A DNA stretch of 64,000 bases from Aridibaculum aurantiacum (lineage in GTDB: Bacteria > Bacteroidota > Bacteroidia > Chitinophagales > Chitinophagaceae): positions 1,984,001 to 2,048,000 of the forward strand of contig NZ_JAFEWC010000001.1 of the NCBI RefSeq assembly GCF_017355875.1, read 5' to 3'. Position 1 is the first letter of the stretch. Each line of letters starts with the position of its first letter. Of this stretch, positions 16,952 to 25,800 are shown piece after piece. The notes beneath the pieces are model-generated. The model saw only the letters and a list, made by a program, of their open reading frames with translations, was not told the DNA's origin and ran no database searches. The translations under genes and the position numbers were made by a program.

Positions 16952-18115
16952 ATGTATCCTAACCTATATTTTGCCTTTAAAGATCTTTTTGGTGTAGAGT
17001 GGACCGGGCTGAAGCTTGTGAATTCGTTTGGTTTTTTTGTAGCTATTGCCTTCCTGGTTGCTGCATGGGTGTTAACCTTGGAACTGCGCCGCAAGAGCAC
17101 CGAAGGCTTACTTACTTATAAAGAAGAGAAACTCACTGTAGGCAAGCCAGCATCCATAGCAGATCTGCTACTCAACTTCTTTGTGGGCTTCATCTTTGGC
17201 TTCAAACTGATCGGTGCATTCCTTCAGCGCGATGCATTGGTTGATACGCAGTCTTACATCATGTCTTCTGAAGGCAGTTGGCCTGCAGGTATACTCGTAG
17301 GTATTCTTTTCGCTGGTCTAAAGTTTTGGGAAAAGAACAAGCAGAAACTTGCCAAGCCAGAAGAAAGAATGATACGCATCTGGCCTGCAGACAGGGTAGG
17401 AGATATGGTTATTTATGCTGCAGTCTTCGGTTTCCTTGGTGCTAAAATATTTCACAACCTCGAGAACCTTGACGAACTGCGCCGCGATCCAATAGTTTCT
17501 TTGCTTTCTTTTAGTGGTCTTACATTCTATGGTGGATTGATCTGTGCCGGTGTTGCTATCTGGATCTATTGCCAGCGCAACAATATGAAACCCATTCATG
17601 TGGCTGATGCTATAGCGCCTGCAATGATACTGGCTTATGGTATTGGTCGTATTGGTTGCCAGGTAGCTGGCGATGGTGATTGGGGTATTGTGAATACTAG
17701 CCAGAAGCCATACAGCTGGATACCTGATTGGGCTTGGAGTTATACCTATCCTAATAATGTTTTGGGTGAAGGTGTTCCTATTCCGGGTTGTGTAGGGCAG
17801 TACTGTGCTCAACTTCCGCAACCGGTTTATCCAACTCCGCTGTACGAGATCATTATGGCGCTCATCATCTTCTTCTTTTTATGGAGTATTCGTAAACGAA
17901 TAAAGTATGCTGGTGTTATGAGTGCACTCTATTTAATATTAAATGGCATTGAACGTTTCCTTATAGAAAAAATCAGGGTAAATACCGAGTACCAATTGTT
18001 TGGTTTTACACCTACGCAGGCAGAGCTTATTTCTGGCGCTATGGTATTAGCTGGTACAATAATGTTGGTGGTTATCTATTCACAAAAAAAGAAGACGGCT
18101 TCACCAACTACATAA
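16952..18115 (+). CDS. lgt: Prolipoprotein diacylglyceryl transferase
   Basis: Moves diacylglycerol from phosphatidylglycerol to the lipobox Cys of prolipoproteins, in the inner membrane. It is 387 residues with about seven hydrophobic segments. The Lgt signature GRIGCQVAGDGDWG (about residues 231-244) and the C-terminal NGIERFLIEKIRVN (conserved ERF and R) are present. It is longer than the E. coli enzyme, as is usual in Bacteroidota, because of extra loops. A PagL-like gene follows at 32 bp, so the two probably form an envelope-lipid operon. Its substrates are plentiful in this window: at least five predicted lipoproteins. Confidence 0.93.
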   Translation: MYPNLYFAFKDLFGVEWTGLKLVNSFGFFVAIAFLVAAWVLTLELRRKSTEGLLTYKEEKLTVGKPASIADLLLNFFVGFIFGFKLIGAFLQRDALVDTQSYIMSSEGSWPAGILVGILFAGLKFWEKNKQKLAKPEERMIRIWPADRVGDMVIYAAVFGFLGAKIFHNLENLDELRRDPIVSLLSFSGLTFYGGLICAGVAIWIYCQRNNMKPIHVADAIAPAMILAYGIGRIGCQVAGDGDWGIVNTSQKPYSWIPDWAWSYTYPNNVLGEGVPIPGCVGQYCAQLPQPVYPTPLYEIIMALIIFFFLWSIRKRIKYAGVMSALYLILNGIERFLIEKIRVNTEYQLFGFTPTQAELISGAMVLAGTIMLVVIYSQKKKTASPTT

Positions 18116-18147
18116 ATTGACGCAGCCGTTATTCATTTTATAAATGA

Positions 18148-19239
18148 ATGGGGTTGATGAGATGGCTTTCAATAATACTTTGCCTGAATGTTTTGCCGGT
18201 CCTGTCGCAAACGGATACGCTGCGTGCTTACAAAGGACTGCAGGCGCGGCTACATTATGGATTTATTTTTGCCCACAGTGAGCATGTTCAGAATACCGCA
18301 GGTGCGCATCCACGAGGCATAGAGATAGAATATGTAAAGCAAAAGGTTGATACTACTACATGGGATAACTGCCGCTGTTATCCAACCACAGGCCTCAGTC
18401 TTTCTTATTTTAATTATAATACGCCTATACTCGGTCATTCTGTTACCGTCTCATATTTTCTCGAGCCTGCTTATCGTATAGGGCGAAAAGGTCAGTTTAG
18501 GTTTAGAGGCGGCATCGGGCTGAGTTATCTAACTGATCCTTACGATGCGCATTTTAACCCAACCAATATGAGCTATAGCACCAAGCTTGGTGGCTATTTG
18601 CAATTAGGAGTTGGAGCAGGTCTACAGGTTGCTCCACAATGGTTGTTGCAGGCGGCAGTTAATTACCAGCATATATCAAATGGTGGAGTAAAAGAACCCA
18701 ATAAAGGCATCAACTGGCCTACTGCCTCAGTTGGAGCTACCTGGCAAAGACAGCCTTATCAATTGCCGTTCTATCGCCGCCGCAATCTAAATCAACTCAT
18801 CAACAACCAGCCTTATGTAGAGGCTACGGTTTGGCTCTCTGCAAAGCAGGGAAGGCAGCAGGGTGGCGGTACAGCCCGTACAGCTTTAGGTGGAGTAAAC
18901 TTACAGGTTTCGAAACAGGTAGGCAGAACAAGCGCGCTCAATTCTGCCATTGAATTAAGTTTTGATAATGCGCTTTATCAAAGGCTCGTACATGACTCCG
19001 TTGCTGGCTCGGCTGTACGGGCTGGCGTTTTGTTCGGTCATGAATTTCTTTTAGGAAGATTCTTCCTTAGCCAGCAATTAGGCGTGTACGCATTTAGCAG
19101 ATCTCCTTATTACAACCGGCTGTGTCACCGGTGGGCGCTGCGTTACAGGGTAAATGAACACTGGCTTCTTGGCTTTGGTTTGAAGGCTCACAGGCAGGTA
19201 GCAGATTTTATTGACCTGCGGCTTAGTTACCGATTTTAG
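18148..19239 (+). CDS. PagL-like lipid A deacylase (acyloxyacyl hydrolase family)
   Basis: A 363-residue outer-membrane protein with a signal peptide (cleavage near VLSQ, residue 21). The PagL catalytic pattern is clear: NYQHISNGG (about residues 172-180), with the His and Ser of the active site, followed by NKGIN. Beta-strand alternation such as FRGGIGLSYL and LGGYLQLGVGAGL fits a barrel. PagL removes the 3-O acyl chain of lipid A. This protein is about twice the length of PagL, with an extra C-terminal barrel-like half (about 220-363). It probably shares a transcript with lgt. Confidence 0.8.
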   Translation: MGLMRWLSIILCLNVLPVLSQTDTLRAYKGLQARLHYGFIFAHSEHVQNTAGAHPRGIEIEYVKQKVDTTTWDNCRCYPTTGLSLSYFNYNTPILGHSVTVSYFLEPAYRIGRKGQFRFRGGIGLSYLTDPYDAHFNPTNMSYSTKLGGYLQLGVGAGLQVAPQWLLQAAVNYQHISNGGVKEPNKGINWPTASVGATWQRQPYQLPFYRRRNLNQLINNQPYVEATVWLSAKQGRQQGGGTARTALGGVNLQVSKQVGRTSALNSAIELSFDNALYQRLVHDSVAGSAVRAGVLFGHEFLLGRFFLSQQLGVYAFSRSPYYNRLCHRWALRYRVNEHWLLGFGLKAHRQVADFIDLRLSYRF

Positions 19240-19376
19240 TTCCTAAACTTCATCTTCGTTTTACATAGAGGAGCACGCTGTCAGGGAAGTATACCTTTAA
19301 TTAAATAAAATATTTTCCCTGGCATACCAACCATAAGTATTTAGCGTCATATTTGACATCAACCTAAACCTAACTA

Positions 19377-20312
19377 ATGAGATTTCTAACTCCACTCTTG
19401 TTGGCTGCATTACTATTTTCTACAGCCACATTCGCTAAAGACAAAATTGACTCTTCAGCCGCCGAACTTTCCAGGATGATAAAGTTTGTTGACTCTGTGA
19501 ACGGTGCTATGAAGTATGAGACCGGAACAGTAAGACTAAGCAATGGTATTGCAACACTCAATATTCCTGCAGGTTTCAAATTCTTGAACGCAGAGCAGTC
19601 GCAGTATGTTATTACTGAGATTTGGGGTAACCCGCAGCGGCCAGATGTGCTGGGAATGTTGTTTCCTCAGCACGGTGCTCCTTTTGCTGATAGCAGCTAT
19701 GCCTTCATTATAAGCTATGATGCTATAGGGCATGTAAAAGATGATGATGCAGATGAGATAGACTACGATGCCATGCTTAAAGAAATGCAGGACTCAGAAG
19801 CTGAAGTAAATAAGGAACGCACTCAACAAGGCTTCGGAACACTACATTTTGTAGGTTGGGCGCAAAAGCCTTTTTACGATAAGAATAAGAAGGTACTCCA
19901 TTGGGCTAAAGAAATCCATTTTGGTGACGAGGAAGGAGAGAACACACTAAACTACGACATCCGCCTGTTGGGAAGAAAAGGTGTGCTTTCATTTAATGCT
20001 GTTGCAGGAATGAGTGGACTTGAACTGGTGAAGCAAGACATAGATAAAGTGCTCGCCATGCCCGATTTCACTGAAGGAAATAAATATTCAGATTTCAATC
20101 CTGATGTGGACCAGGTGGCTGCATATACTGTGGGTGGCCTGGTAGCAGGAAAGGTATTGGCAAAAGCAGGATTGTTTGCATTGCTGCTTAAGTTCTGGAA
20201 GTTGATCGTTGGCGGAATTGTAGCAGTAGGCTATGGTATTCGCAAGTTCTTTGGCAGAAAGAAGGAAGAGACGTACCAGGAACCAGAACAGGAAGAAGAA
20301 ACTACAGTATAA
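19377..20312 (+). CDS. DUF2167 membrane protein
   Basis: A 311-residue protein with a signal peptide (to about residue 20), a periplasmic DUF2167 domain (about 35-235, including FLNAEQSQYVI, GWAQKPFYD and NYDIRLLGRKG), and a C-terminal part with Gly-rich hydrophobic stretches (about 245-285) and a basic and acidic tail. Function is unknown; homologues are widespread in Gram-negative bacteria. It is followed by a strong terminator. Confidence 0.88.
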   Translation: MRFLTPLLLAALLFSTATFAKDKIDSSAAELSRMIKFVDSVNGAMKYETGTVRLSNGIATLNIPAGFKFLNAEQSQYVITEIWGNPQRPDVLGMLFPQHGAPFADSSYAFIISYDAIGHVKDDDADEIDYDAMLKEMQDSEAEVNKERTQQGFGTLHFVGWAQKPFYDKNKKVLHWAKEIHFGDEEGENTLNYDIRLLGRKGVLSFNAVAGMSGLELVKQDIDKVLAMPDFTEGNKYSDFNPDVDQVAAYTVGGLVAGKVLAKAGLFALLLKFWKLIVGGIVAVGYGIRKFFGRKKEETYQEPEQEEETTV

Positions 20313-20321
20313 TCTATACAA

Positions 20322-20352
20322 CAACAGGAGGCTTTTACCTCCTGTTGCTTTC
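20322..20352 (+). terminator. Terminator of the DUF2167 gene
   Basis: CAACAGGAGG (20322-20331), loop, CCTCCTGTTG (20338-20347): perfect 10-bp stem, short T tract. Confidence 0.7.
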
Positions 20353-20399
20353 AATTAAGTTTTATGGGTGAGTTGTTTGAAGCACTCATCCTTTTTCAT

Positions 20400-20573
20400 T
20401 TACAGGTTGTTTATATACCTGCGTACAGCTTCTGCTGATTCGCCTACATCACTAATAGCTGCTAAAATCTTTTCAGGACTTGTACCTAAAGCACAGGCCC
20501 ACCACAACAGTTCACCTATTTCGTTTGCGTTTATTTTTTGTAAGTCTTGCGGCTTCTTAATTGAGTAGTCCAA
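20400..20573 (-). CDS. Small DUF3606-like protein, TTG start
   Basis: A 57-residue frame on the minus strand. It reads LDYSIKKPQDLQKINANE, then ELLWWACALGTSPEKIL, then AISDVGESAEAVRRYI, ending in NNL. This matches the DUF3606 pattern: a short basic start, KIN.NE..E..WW...LG.S...L..A...VG.S...V..Y. The only in-frame start is TTG at 20573; an in-frame stop lies eight codons upstream. Function is unknown. The family is common as small stress-linked genes. Confidence 0.6.
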   Translation of the reverse strand: MDYSIKKPQDLQKINANEIGELLWWACALGTSPEKILAAISDVGESAEAVRRYINNL

Positions 20574-20683
20574 CTTTGATTTTGATTTTGCTTGTTAACT
20601 TTCTTTACATCCGGTAATGGCTATGGCTTCCTATTTTCCGAATGTCGTGGTAGAAGAACAAAGGTGGATGAATTCAATCAACT

Positions 20684-21715
20684 TCAGGATTTATTTGTTT
20701 TTCCAGTAGCATCTTTCTTCTCGATATAAAGTTGCTTTACCAATGTCATTATGATGAGTATGATAGGTGTAGCCAAAATTAACCCCCAAACACCTGTAAG
20801 CGGAGCCACCAATAATTGCGCGATGATGATGAGCGCTGGCGGCATCTCTACCAGTTTCTTTTGAATAGAAGGCGTGATGACACTGCTTTCCACCGTTTGA
20901 ATAAGTATATACAAACCAACAACAATAGCAGCCACTACAGGCCCTTCTAATAATGCTACAAGAGCAGCTGGTATAATGGCTAGCAAGGGTCCAAAGTTCG
21001 GGATGAAGTTGAGCAACCCTGCTATCAATGCCAATACAAGCCATAACGGTACACCAATGATTGCCAAGCCAATTGCTGTAAGTACGAACACAACAAACAT
21101 GGCGAAGATTTTTCCTTTCAGCCATTTCTTTAGATTGTCACCTAAAGTCGCCACTACTTCTTCCGCTCTTTTTCTACCTGCTGGCGGAACGAGCAGGATC
21201 ATTCCTTTTGTATAACTGGAAGGAGCTACAGTAAAGAATATTCCAAGTAATAAAACGATGTAGACATCGCCTAGTAAGCCAAAAGAAGAATTGAAAAAAC
21301 TGGCTGCCAGCTTTTTTGCTTTGCCTGCAGATTCGGGTGATGAGACTTCTGTTATCAGCTTTTGTCCAAGTGGGTGTTGACTCAGTTGTTGCCTGGCGTT
21401 GTCGATGATCTTTGGAAATTCTTCGGTTAATTGCTGAGCCTGGGCAGCTACTTTAGCCCCGATAAGCCAGAACAAACCTGCCAGCAATAGAAACGTACCG
21501 ATGATGGAGATAGTAAGGCAAAGCCCACTCTTCCAATTTGTTTTTCTGCAGATCATGTTTGCTAATCCTCTGAAGAAAATAGCTATAAGAACTCCTGCCA
21601 GTACCAATAATAAAACACTGAATGTAGCTTTCAGCAACAATAGGACAACTGTGAAAAGTGCCGTAATGGCTACAGCAATCCACACTCTTTTAGTAAACTC
21701 TTTTGTGTCCAGCAT
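20684..21715 (-). CDS. AI-2E family transporter (PerM/TqsA-like)
   Basis: A 343-residue inner-membrane protein with about eight hydrophobic segments: two at the N-terminus, a soluble helical part (about 85-150), and a C-terminal block with the family motif NFIPNFGPLLAIIP (about 233-246) and PLTGVWGLILATPI. Members export autoinducer-2 or exchange ions; here the substrate is unknown. Monocistronic by position; the gap upstream (21716-21941) holds no other gene. Confidence 0.88.
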   Translation of the reverse strand: MLDTKEFTKRVWIAVAITALFTVVLLLLKATFSVLLLVLAGVLIAIFFRGLANMICRKTNWKSGLCLTISIIGTFLLLAGLFWLIGAKVAAQAQQLTEEFPKIIDNARQQLSQHPLGQKLITEVSSPESAGKAKKLAASFFNSSFGLLGDVYIVLLLGIFFTVAPSSYTKGMILLVPPAGRKRAEEVVATLGDNLKKWLKGKIFAMFVVFVLTAIGLAIIGVPLWLVLALIAGLLNFIPNFGPLLAIIPAALVALLEGPVVAAIVVGLYILIQTVESSVITPSIQKKLVEMPPALIIIAQLLVAPLTGVWGLILATPIILIIMTLVKQLYIEKKDATGKTNKS

Positions 21716-21941
21716 CTTACTTGATTTTATGGTTCTTAATTGAGGCAGTTAATGATAAAGTCAATAAAAGCTATACCATCGAAATGTTCAACATTATTCC
21801 ACTGGAGATTAGAAAGCAATTAGAAAACGGAGTATAACGACACTATCAGCCTTGAACCTTTCAGATGGCACGGTTGTTTAAAAATTATCTGTAAAATCAT
21901 GAATAATTATATTCAATCATCTCCAATCTAAATGCAGGTCC

Positions 21942-22376
21942 ATGAACTCTTTTTCTTTTTTAAAAACAACAACCCTTTCTTGTTTACTTATTGCCTTATT
22001 AGTTTCATTTTCATCATGTAGTCGAAAAATTGCTTTTGCTACTTCAACGGTGGTTCCGGCTGCGGAGGGTAGAGTAACAGTAAAACGAGATGCGAATAAG
22101 AACCACACAATAGAAGTAAATGTGACTAATCTTGCACCTCCCAATAAGCTCACACCATCAAGAAATGTTTATGTGGTCTGGCTGCAGAATGCACAAAATC
22201 AAACGCTGAATATTGGTCAACTAAAAAGTAGCAGTGGTTTATTCTCCAGTACTTTAAAAGGTTCATTAAGAACAGTGAGTGTTTCTAAACCTACCCGCGT
22301 TTATATAACTGCAGAAGACAATGCTGATGTGCAGGTGCCCGGGCCGCAGGTGGTATTGAATACACCTAGCTTCTAG
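21942..22376 (+). CDS. Lipoprotein of unknown function
   Basis: A 144-residue protein with a lipoprotein signal (hydrophobic LIALLVSF, lipobox Cys near residue 26 in SFSSC). The mature part reads as beta strands (VTVKRDANKNHTIEVNVTNL, VYVVWLQNAQNQTLNIGQL), perhaps an immunoglobulin-like or anti-sigma-type sandwich. I do not recognise the family. The ion-channel gene begins 25 bp downstream, so they are probably co-transcribed. Confidence 0.7.
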   Translation: MNSFSFLKTTTLSCLLIALLVSFSSCSRKIAFATSTVVPAAEGRVTVKRDANKNHTIEVNVTNLAPPNKLTPSRNVYVVWLQNAQNQTLNIGQLKSSSGLFSSTLKGSLRTVSVSKPTRVYITAEDNADVQVPGPQVVLNTPSF

Positions 22377-22401
22377 ATGTGGTCCTGTAATTTTCTTACA
22401 A

Positions 22402-23178
22402 ATGCCAGATCAATTAGAAAAAGAACGGAATAGACTTTTAAAACGGATAGAAGATCTGCTGGAAGCACCAATGATCTTCCTCGGCTTTGCATGGTTTGTT
22501 TTATTGATCATAGAATTTATCAATGGTCTTCCTAAAGTTTGGGAATATGTAAGCACTACCATCTGGATCATTTTTATTTTTGACTTCTTACTCAAATTTT
22601 TTCTTGCCCCTGCCAAGCTTGTTTATTTACGGCAAAATGTTCTTACTGCCTTATCATTGATCATTCCTGCTATTCGCATTTTTAGAGTTGTCAGGGTAAT
22701 TAAGTTGCTAAGGGGACTACGTGGTATACAGGTAATCCGTGTTGTTTCTTCGCTCAACAGGAGCATGCGAAGCCTGAGCAAAACCATGAGCCGAAGAGGC
22801 TTTTTATATGTAGTGATACTAACGCTGGTAGTGATCTTCGGCGGAGCCGCTGGCATGTTGGCTATAGAACGTGGCAACGCAGGATTCACATCTTATGGTT
22901 TATCCCTTTGGTGGACAGCGATGCGTGTGATAACTGCAGGTAGCGAGTATAATCCTATAACGCCAGAAGGACGATTTCTTGCTTTCATCATTGCTATATA
23001 TGGCTATGCTGTGTTTGGTTATGTCACCGCTACCATCGCCAGCTTTTTCATTGGGCAGGATGCAGAGGAGGCGGATGCTCCTGTGGCTGGTGCAAAAGAA
23101 GTTGCCGCCTTACAAGCACAAGTAAACGAACTTACTGAACTGGTAAAAGAAATGAATGCAAAGCTTCCAGCTCGCTAA
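22402..23178 (+). CDS. Voltage-gated-like ion channel (ion transporter superfamily)
   Basis: A 258-residue six-helix channel subunit. S4 is obvious: Arg or Lys every third residue in IRIFRVVRVIKLLRGLRG (about 92-109). The pore region is WWTAMRVITAGSEYNPIT (about 172-189) before the last helix. The filter reads TAGSEY, not the TVGYG of potassium channels, so ion selectivity is open. A C-terminal coiled coil (about 235-256, LQAQVNELTELVKEM) would help form tetramers. It sits between a lipoprotein and a DUF892 gene. Confidence 0.82.
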   Translation: MPDQLEKERNRLLKRIEDLLEAPMIFLGFAWFVLLIIEFINGLPKVWEYVSTTIWIIFIFDFLLKFFLAPAKLVYLRQNVLTALSLIIPAIRIFRVVRVIKLLRGLRGIQVIRVVSSLNRSMRSLSKTMSRRGFLYVVILTLVVIFGGAAGMLAIERGNAGFTSYGLSLWWTAMRVITAGSEYNPITPEGRFLAFIIAIYGYAVFGYVTATIASFFIGQDAEEADAPVAGAKEVAALQAQVNELTELVKEMNAKLPAR

Positions 23179-23305
23179 ATATTCTTTGCATTTTAATTGG
23201 CTCATCATCATTTACTCACTGCAGTATTAAATGATTGTAATGTGTGGCAACAGCTGTTTTTACGGCATGATTGTTTGTCTGGTATACATCTAAAAAATCA
23301 ATGTT

Positions 23306-23842
23306 ATGGAACAAATGAATGATCTGCGAGAGCTGTTAAGACACGATGTGCAGTCGCTATATTCTGCGGAACAACAAATAGTTGAAGCCATGCCTGCTAT
23401 GATAGCCAAAGCTACCAACCCGGCACTTAAACAGGTACTGGAGCAACATCTTTCAGTAACCAGGGGCCAGGTAGAAAGATTGGATAGGGTGCGTGAAATG
23501 ATTGGTGCAACTGAAGACTCTGTTACTGATCATACAGGCCTGTTATCACGGCTTATGGGTGGTGGTGCTAAATGTAAAGCCATGGAAGGTATAATTGATG
23601 AAGGGCAAAAGATAATGGCGGAGAGTATGAGCGATGAAGTTATGGATGCAGCCATCATTGGTGGTAATCAAAAGATAGAACATTTTGAAATTGCCTGCTA
23701 TGGCACTGCCCGTACCTATGCACAGCAACTAGGATTAACTGATGTAGCCGCTTTGCTTCAGCAAACGCTTGATGAGGAGTACAAAGCTGATGAGCTGTTG
23801 ACACAGCTTGCTGTAAGTAATATTAATGTTCAGGCGCAATAA
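23306..23842 (+). CDS. DUF892 ferritin-like protein (YciE/YciF family)
   Basis: A 178-residue four-helix protein. DLRELLRHDVQSLYSAEQQI (about residues 5-24) and the paired Glu and His positions (EQHLSVTRGQ, KIEHFEIACYGT, LDEEYKADELLT) are the di-iron or ferritin-like pattern of YciE/YciF, a stress-induced family of unclear function. A terminator follows. It is the second ferritin-like gene in the window. Confidence 0.9.
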   Translation: MEQMNDLRELLRHDVQSLYSAEQQIVEAMPAMIAKATNPALKQVLEQHLSVTRGQVERLDRVREMIGATEDSVTDHTGLLSRLMGGGAKCKAMEGIIDEGQKIMAESMSDEVMDAAIIGGNQKIEHFEIACYGTARTYAQQLGLTDVAALLQQTLDEEYKADELLTQLAVSNINVQAQ

Positions 23843-23863
23843 GTAATCCAAATAAATTATTGT

Positions 23864-23896
23864 AAAACAGGCTGAACGTTTTCAGCCTGTTTTTTT
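23864..23896 (+). terminator. Terminator of the DUF892 gene
   Basis: AACAGGCTGA (23866-23875), loop, TCAGCCTGTT (23882-23891), then T-run. Confidence 0.85.
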
Positions 23897-24060
23897 ATTT
23901 ATGAAACCAGCGAAGAATTATAATCAAAATCTAATGCTGAGAATGATTAAATGGTAGGCTTTTTTCTTTATTAAAAAATAGAGTTTGTATACCTCTACTT
24001 TATTATACAAGTTACTTCATTGACCTTTGCACCGTATGATGAAGTTTTAAATTTTATCCT

Positions 24061-25686
24061 ATGAAAAAGAAATATTTACCATCAATTATAAAAATCTTTT
24101 TACCGATTTTCCTATCTATTATTTTCAGTCATTGTGGTAATTCGGAAGTTGGTAAAACAAATACTGAAATAAAGCGAGACACATCCATTACGGAAGAAAA
24201 TGCATTTTCAGAATTGGACCTGGATAGTGCAAAGCTGGAAAGTTATATTGCAGAGCATAATGTAGATGAAGCTGCTGCCAGGCAGATGCGCGATTTTTAT
24301 AATAGCAGAAATTATCATTTTGCCTGGTTTACAGCTGATGGTCTATCGGAGCAGGCAAGAGGTTTTTGGAATTTGCACAACAGCTATGTACAATCAACAA
24401 AGGATAGTGCAAGCTATGACAAAGAGCTGCATGAAATAATGCAGCAACTAATAAATGATGCAGAGGCTATTCAACTTTCACCTGCAGAACTAACGTTAAC
24501 TGAACTTCATCTAACACAACACTTCTTTGATTTTTCAAAGTATGCATATGAAGGAAAGGTTGATCCTGCTGAACTGCAATGGCATATTCCGCGGAAGAAA
24601 ATCAATCCTGTAGCACTGCTTGATTCCTTAGTGAAAACACAACCAGGTAAACTTGAAAAATGGGAGCCTGTAAACGAGGAATATCGGTTACTAAAAGAGC
24701 AGCTGGTACGATATAATGAGATAGATAAAAAAGGAGGATGGCCGATAATTGAGATGCAAGAAAAAGTGCTGAAGCCCGGAGACTCATCTGCATCGGTTGT
24801 TCAATTGAAACAAAGGCTAATGGCAGAAGGCGAACTTGCTTCTGCAGATCTTTCACACGTTTATACACCTGGTGTAGAAGCTGCTGTTAAGCAAGCGCAA
24901 CGCAGGTTAGGCTTAGCTGATGATGGGGTAGTGGGCCCTGCTACTGTTAGAGAATTGAACGTGCCTGTAAAAGAGCGTATCAAGCAAATGTTGGTGAACC
25001 TGGAAAGGATGAAATGGATGCCGCCAAAAGAAGAAGGGACAAGGCTGGTGGCAAATATCCCTGATTTTAAACTGCATGTTTATGAAGGCGACCGGGAAGC
25101 ATTTACTATGAGAATAGTAGTAGGTACGGCAGGTAATAGTTCGGTGATATTTTCTGATAAGTTGGAGTATGTTGTCTTTAGTCCGTATTGGAACGTGCCT
25201 GCAAGTATTGTACGTAACGAAATATTGCCAGCAATGCAGCGTAACCCTAATTACCTTGCAAATGCAAACATGGAACAAACAGGTACACGCAACGGGTTGC
25301 CAGTAATTCGACAGAAGCCGGGCGGCAGTAATTCTTTAGGTAGGGTGAAATTCATATTCCCTAATAACTACAATATCTATTTTCATGATACGCCTGCAAA
25401 GCATTTGTTCGATAGAAACGACCGAGCCTTTAGCCACGGCTGTATAAGACTTGAACAACCGCAACGACTGGCAGAATATCTTTTACAAGATGAAACAGAA
25501 TGGACTACTAGCGCAATTACTGATGCAATGTATGCAGGCACTGAGAAATGGATAAAGCTGGATGAAAAGGTGCCGGTACTAATCACCTACTTTACTAGTT
25601 GGGTAGAAGATGGTGTGGTTCATTTTAGAAATGATATTTATGGTCATGATAAGAAAATGATGGCGAGGCTTTTTGAGAATGATTAA
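24061..25686 (+). CDS. L,D-transpeptidase, YcbB-like lipoprotein
   Basis: A 541-residue envelope enzyme. A lipoprotein signal ends near Cys 22 (IIFSHCG). An N-terminal helical part (about 50-230) is followed by a peptidoglycan-binding domain (about 240-305, LKQRL, AVKQAQRRLGL, DGVVGPAT) and a YkuD catalytic domain (about 325-500) with SHGCIR (about 458-463, catalytic Cys). This is the LdtD/YcbB layout, making 3-3 crosslinks or anchoring proteins to peptidoglycan. Monocistronic by spacing. Confidence 0.92.
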   Translation: MKKKYLPSIIKIFLPIFLSIIFSHCGNSEVGKTNTEIKRDTSITEENAFSELDLDSAKLESYIAEHNVDEAAARQMRDFYNSRNYHFAWFTADGLSEQARGFWNLHNSYVQSTKDSASYDKELHEIMQQLINDAEAIQLSPAELTLTELHLTQHFFDFSKYAYEGKVDPAELQWHIPRKKINPVALLDSLVKTQPGKLEKWEPVNEEYRLLKEQLVRYNEIDKKGGWPIIEMQEKVLKPGDSSASVVQLKQRLMAEGELASADLSHVYTPGVEAAVKQAQRRLGLADDGVVGPATVRELNVPVKERIKQMLVNLERMKWMPPKEEGTRLVANIPDFKLHVYEGDREAFTMRIVVGTAGNSSVIFSDKLEYVVFSPYWNVPASIVRNEILPAMQRNPNYLANANMEQTGTRNGLPVIRQKPGGSNSLGRVKFIFPNNYNIYFHDTPAKHLFDRNDRAFSHGCIRLEQPQRLAEYLLQDETEWTTSAITDAMYAGTEKWIKLDEKVPVLITYFTSWVEDGVVHFRNDIYGHDKKMMARLFEND

Positions 25687-25800
25687 GAAGAATATTGACT
25701 TTAATTCTTGAATTGTCGCAATAGCATCAACACATTTCCCTAATAGTGTCTAATGATTTGAATGCATAGTTATTGCATATAAACCGCCATAAGCTTCCTT

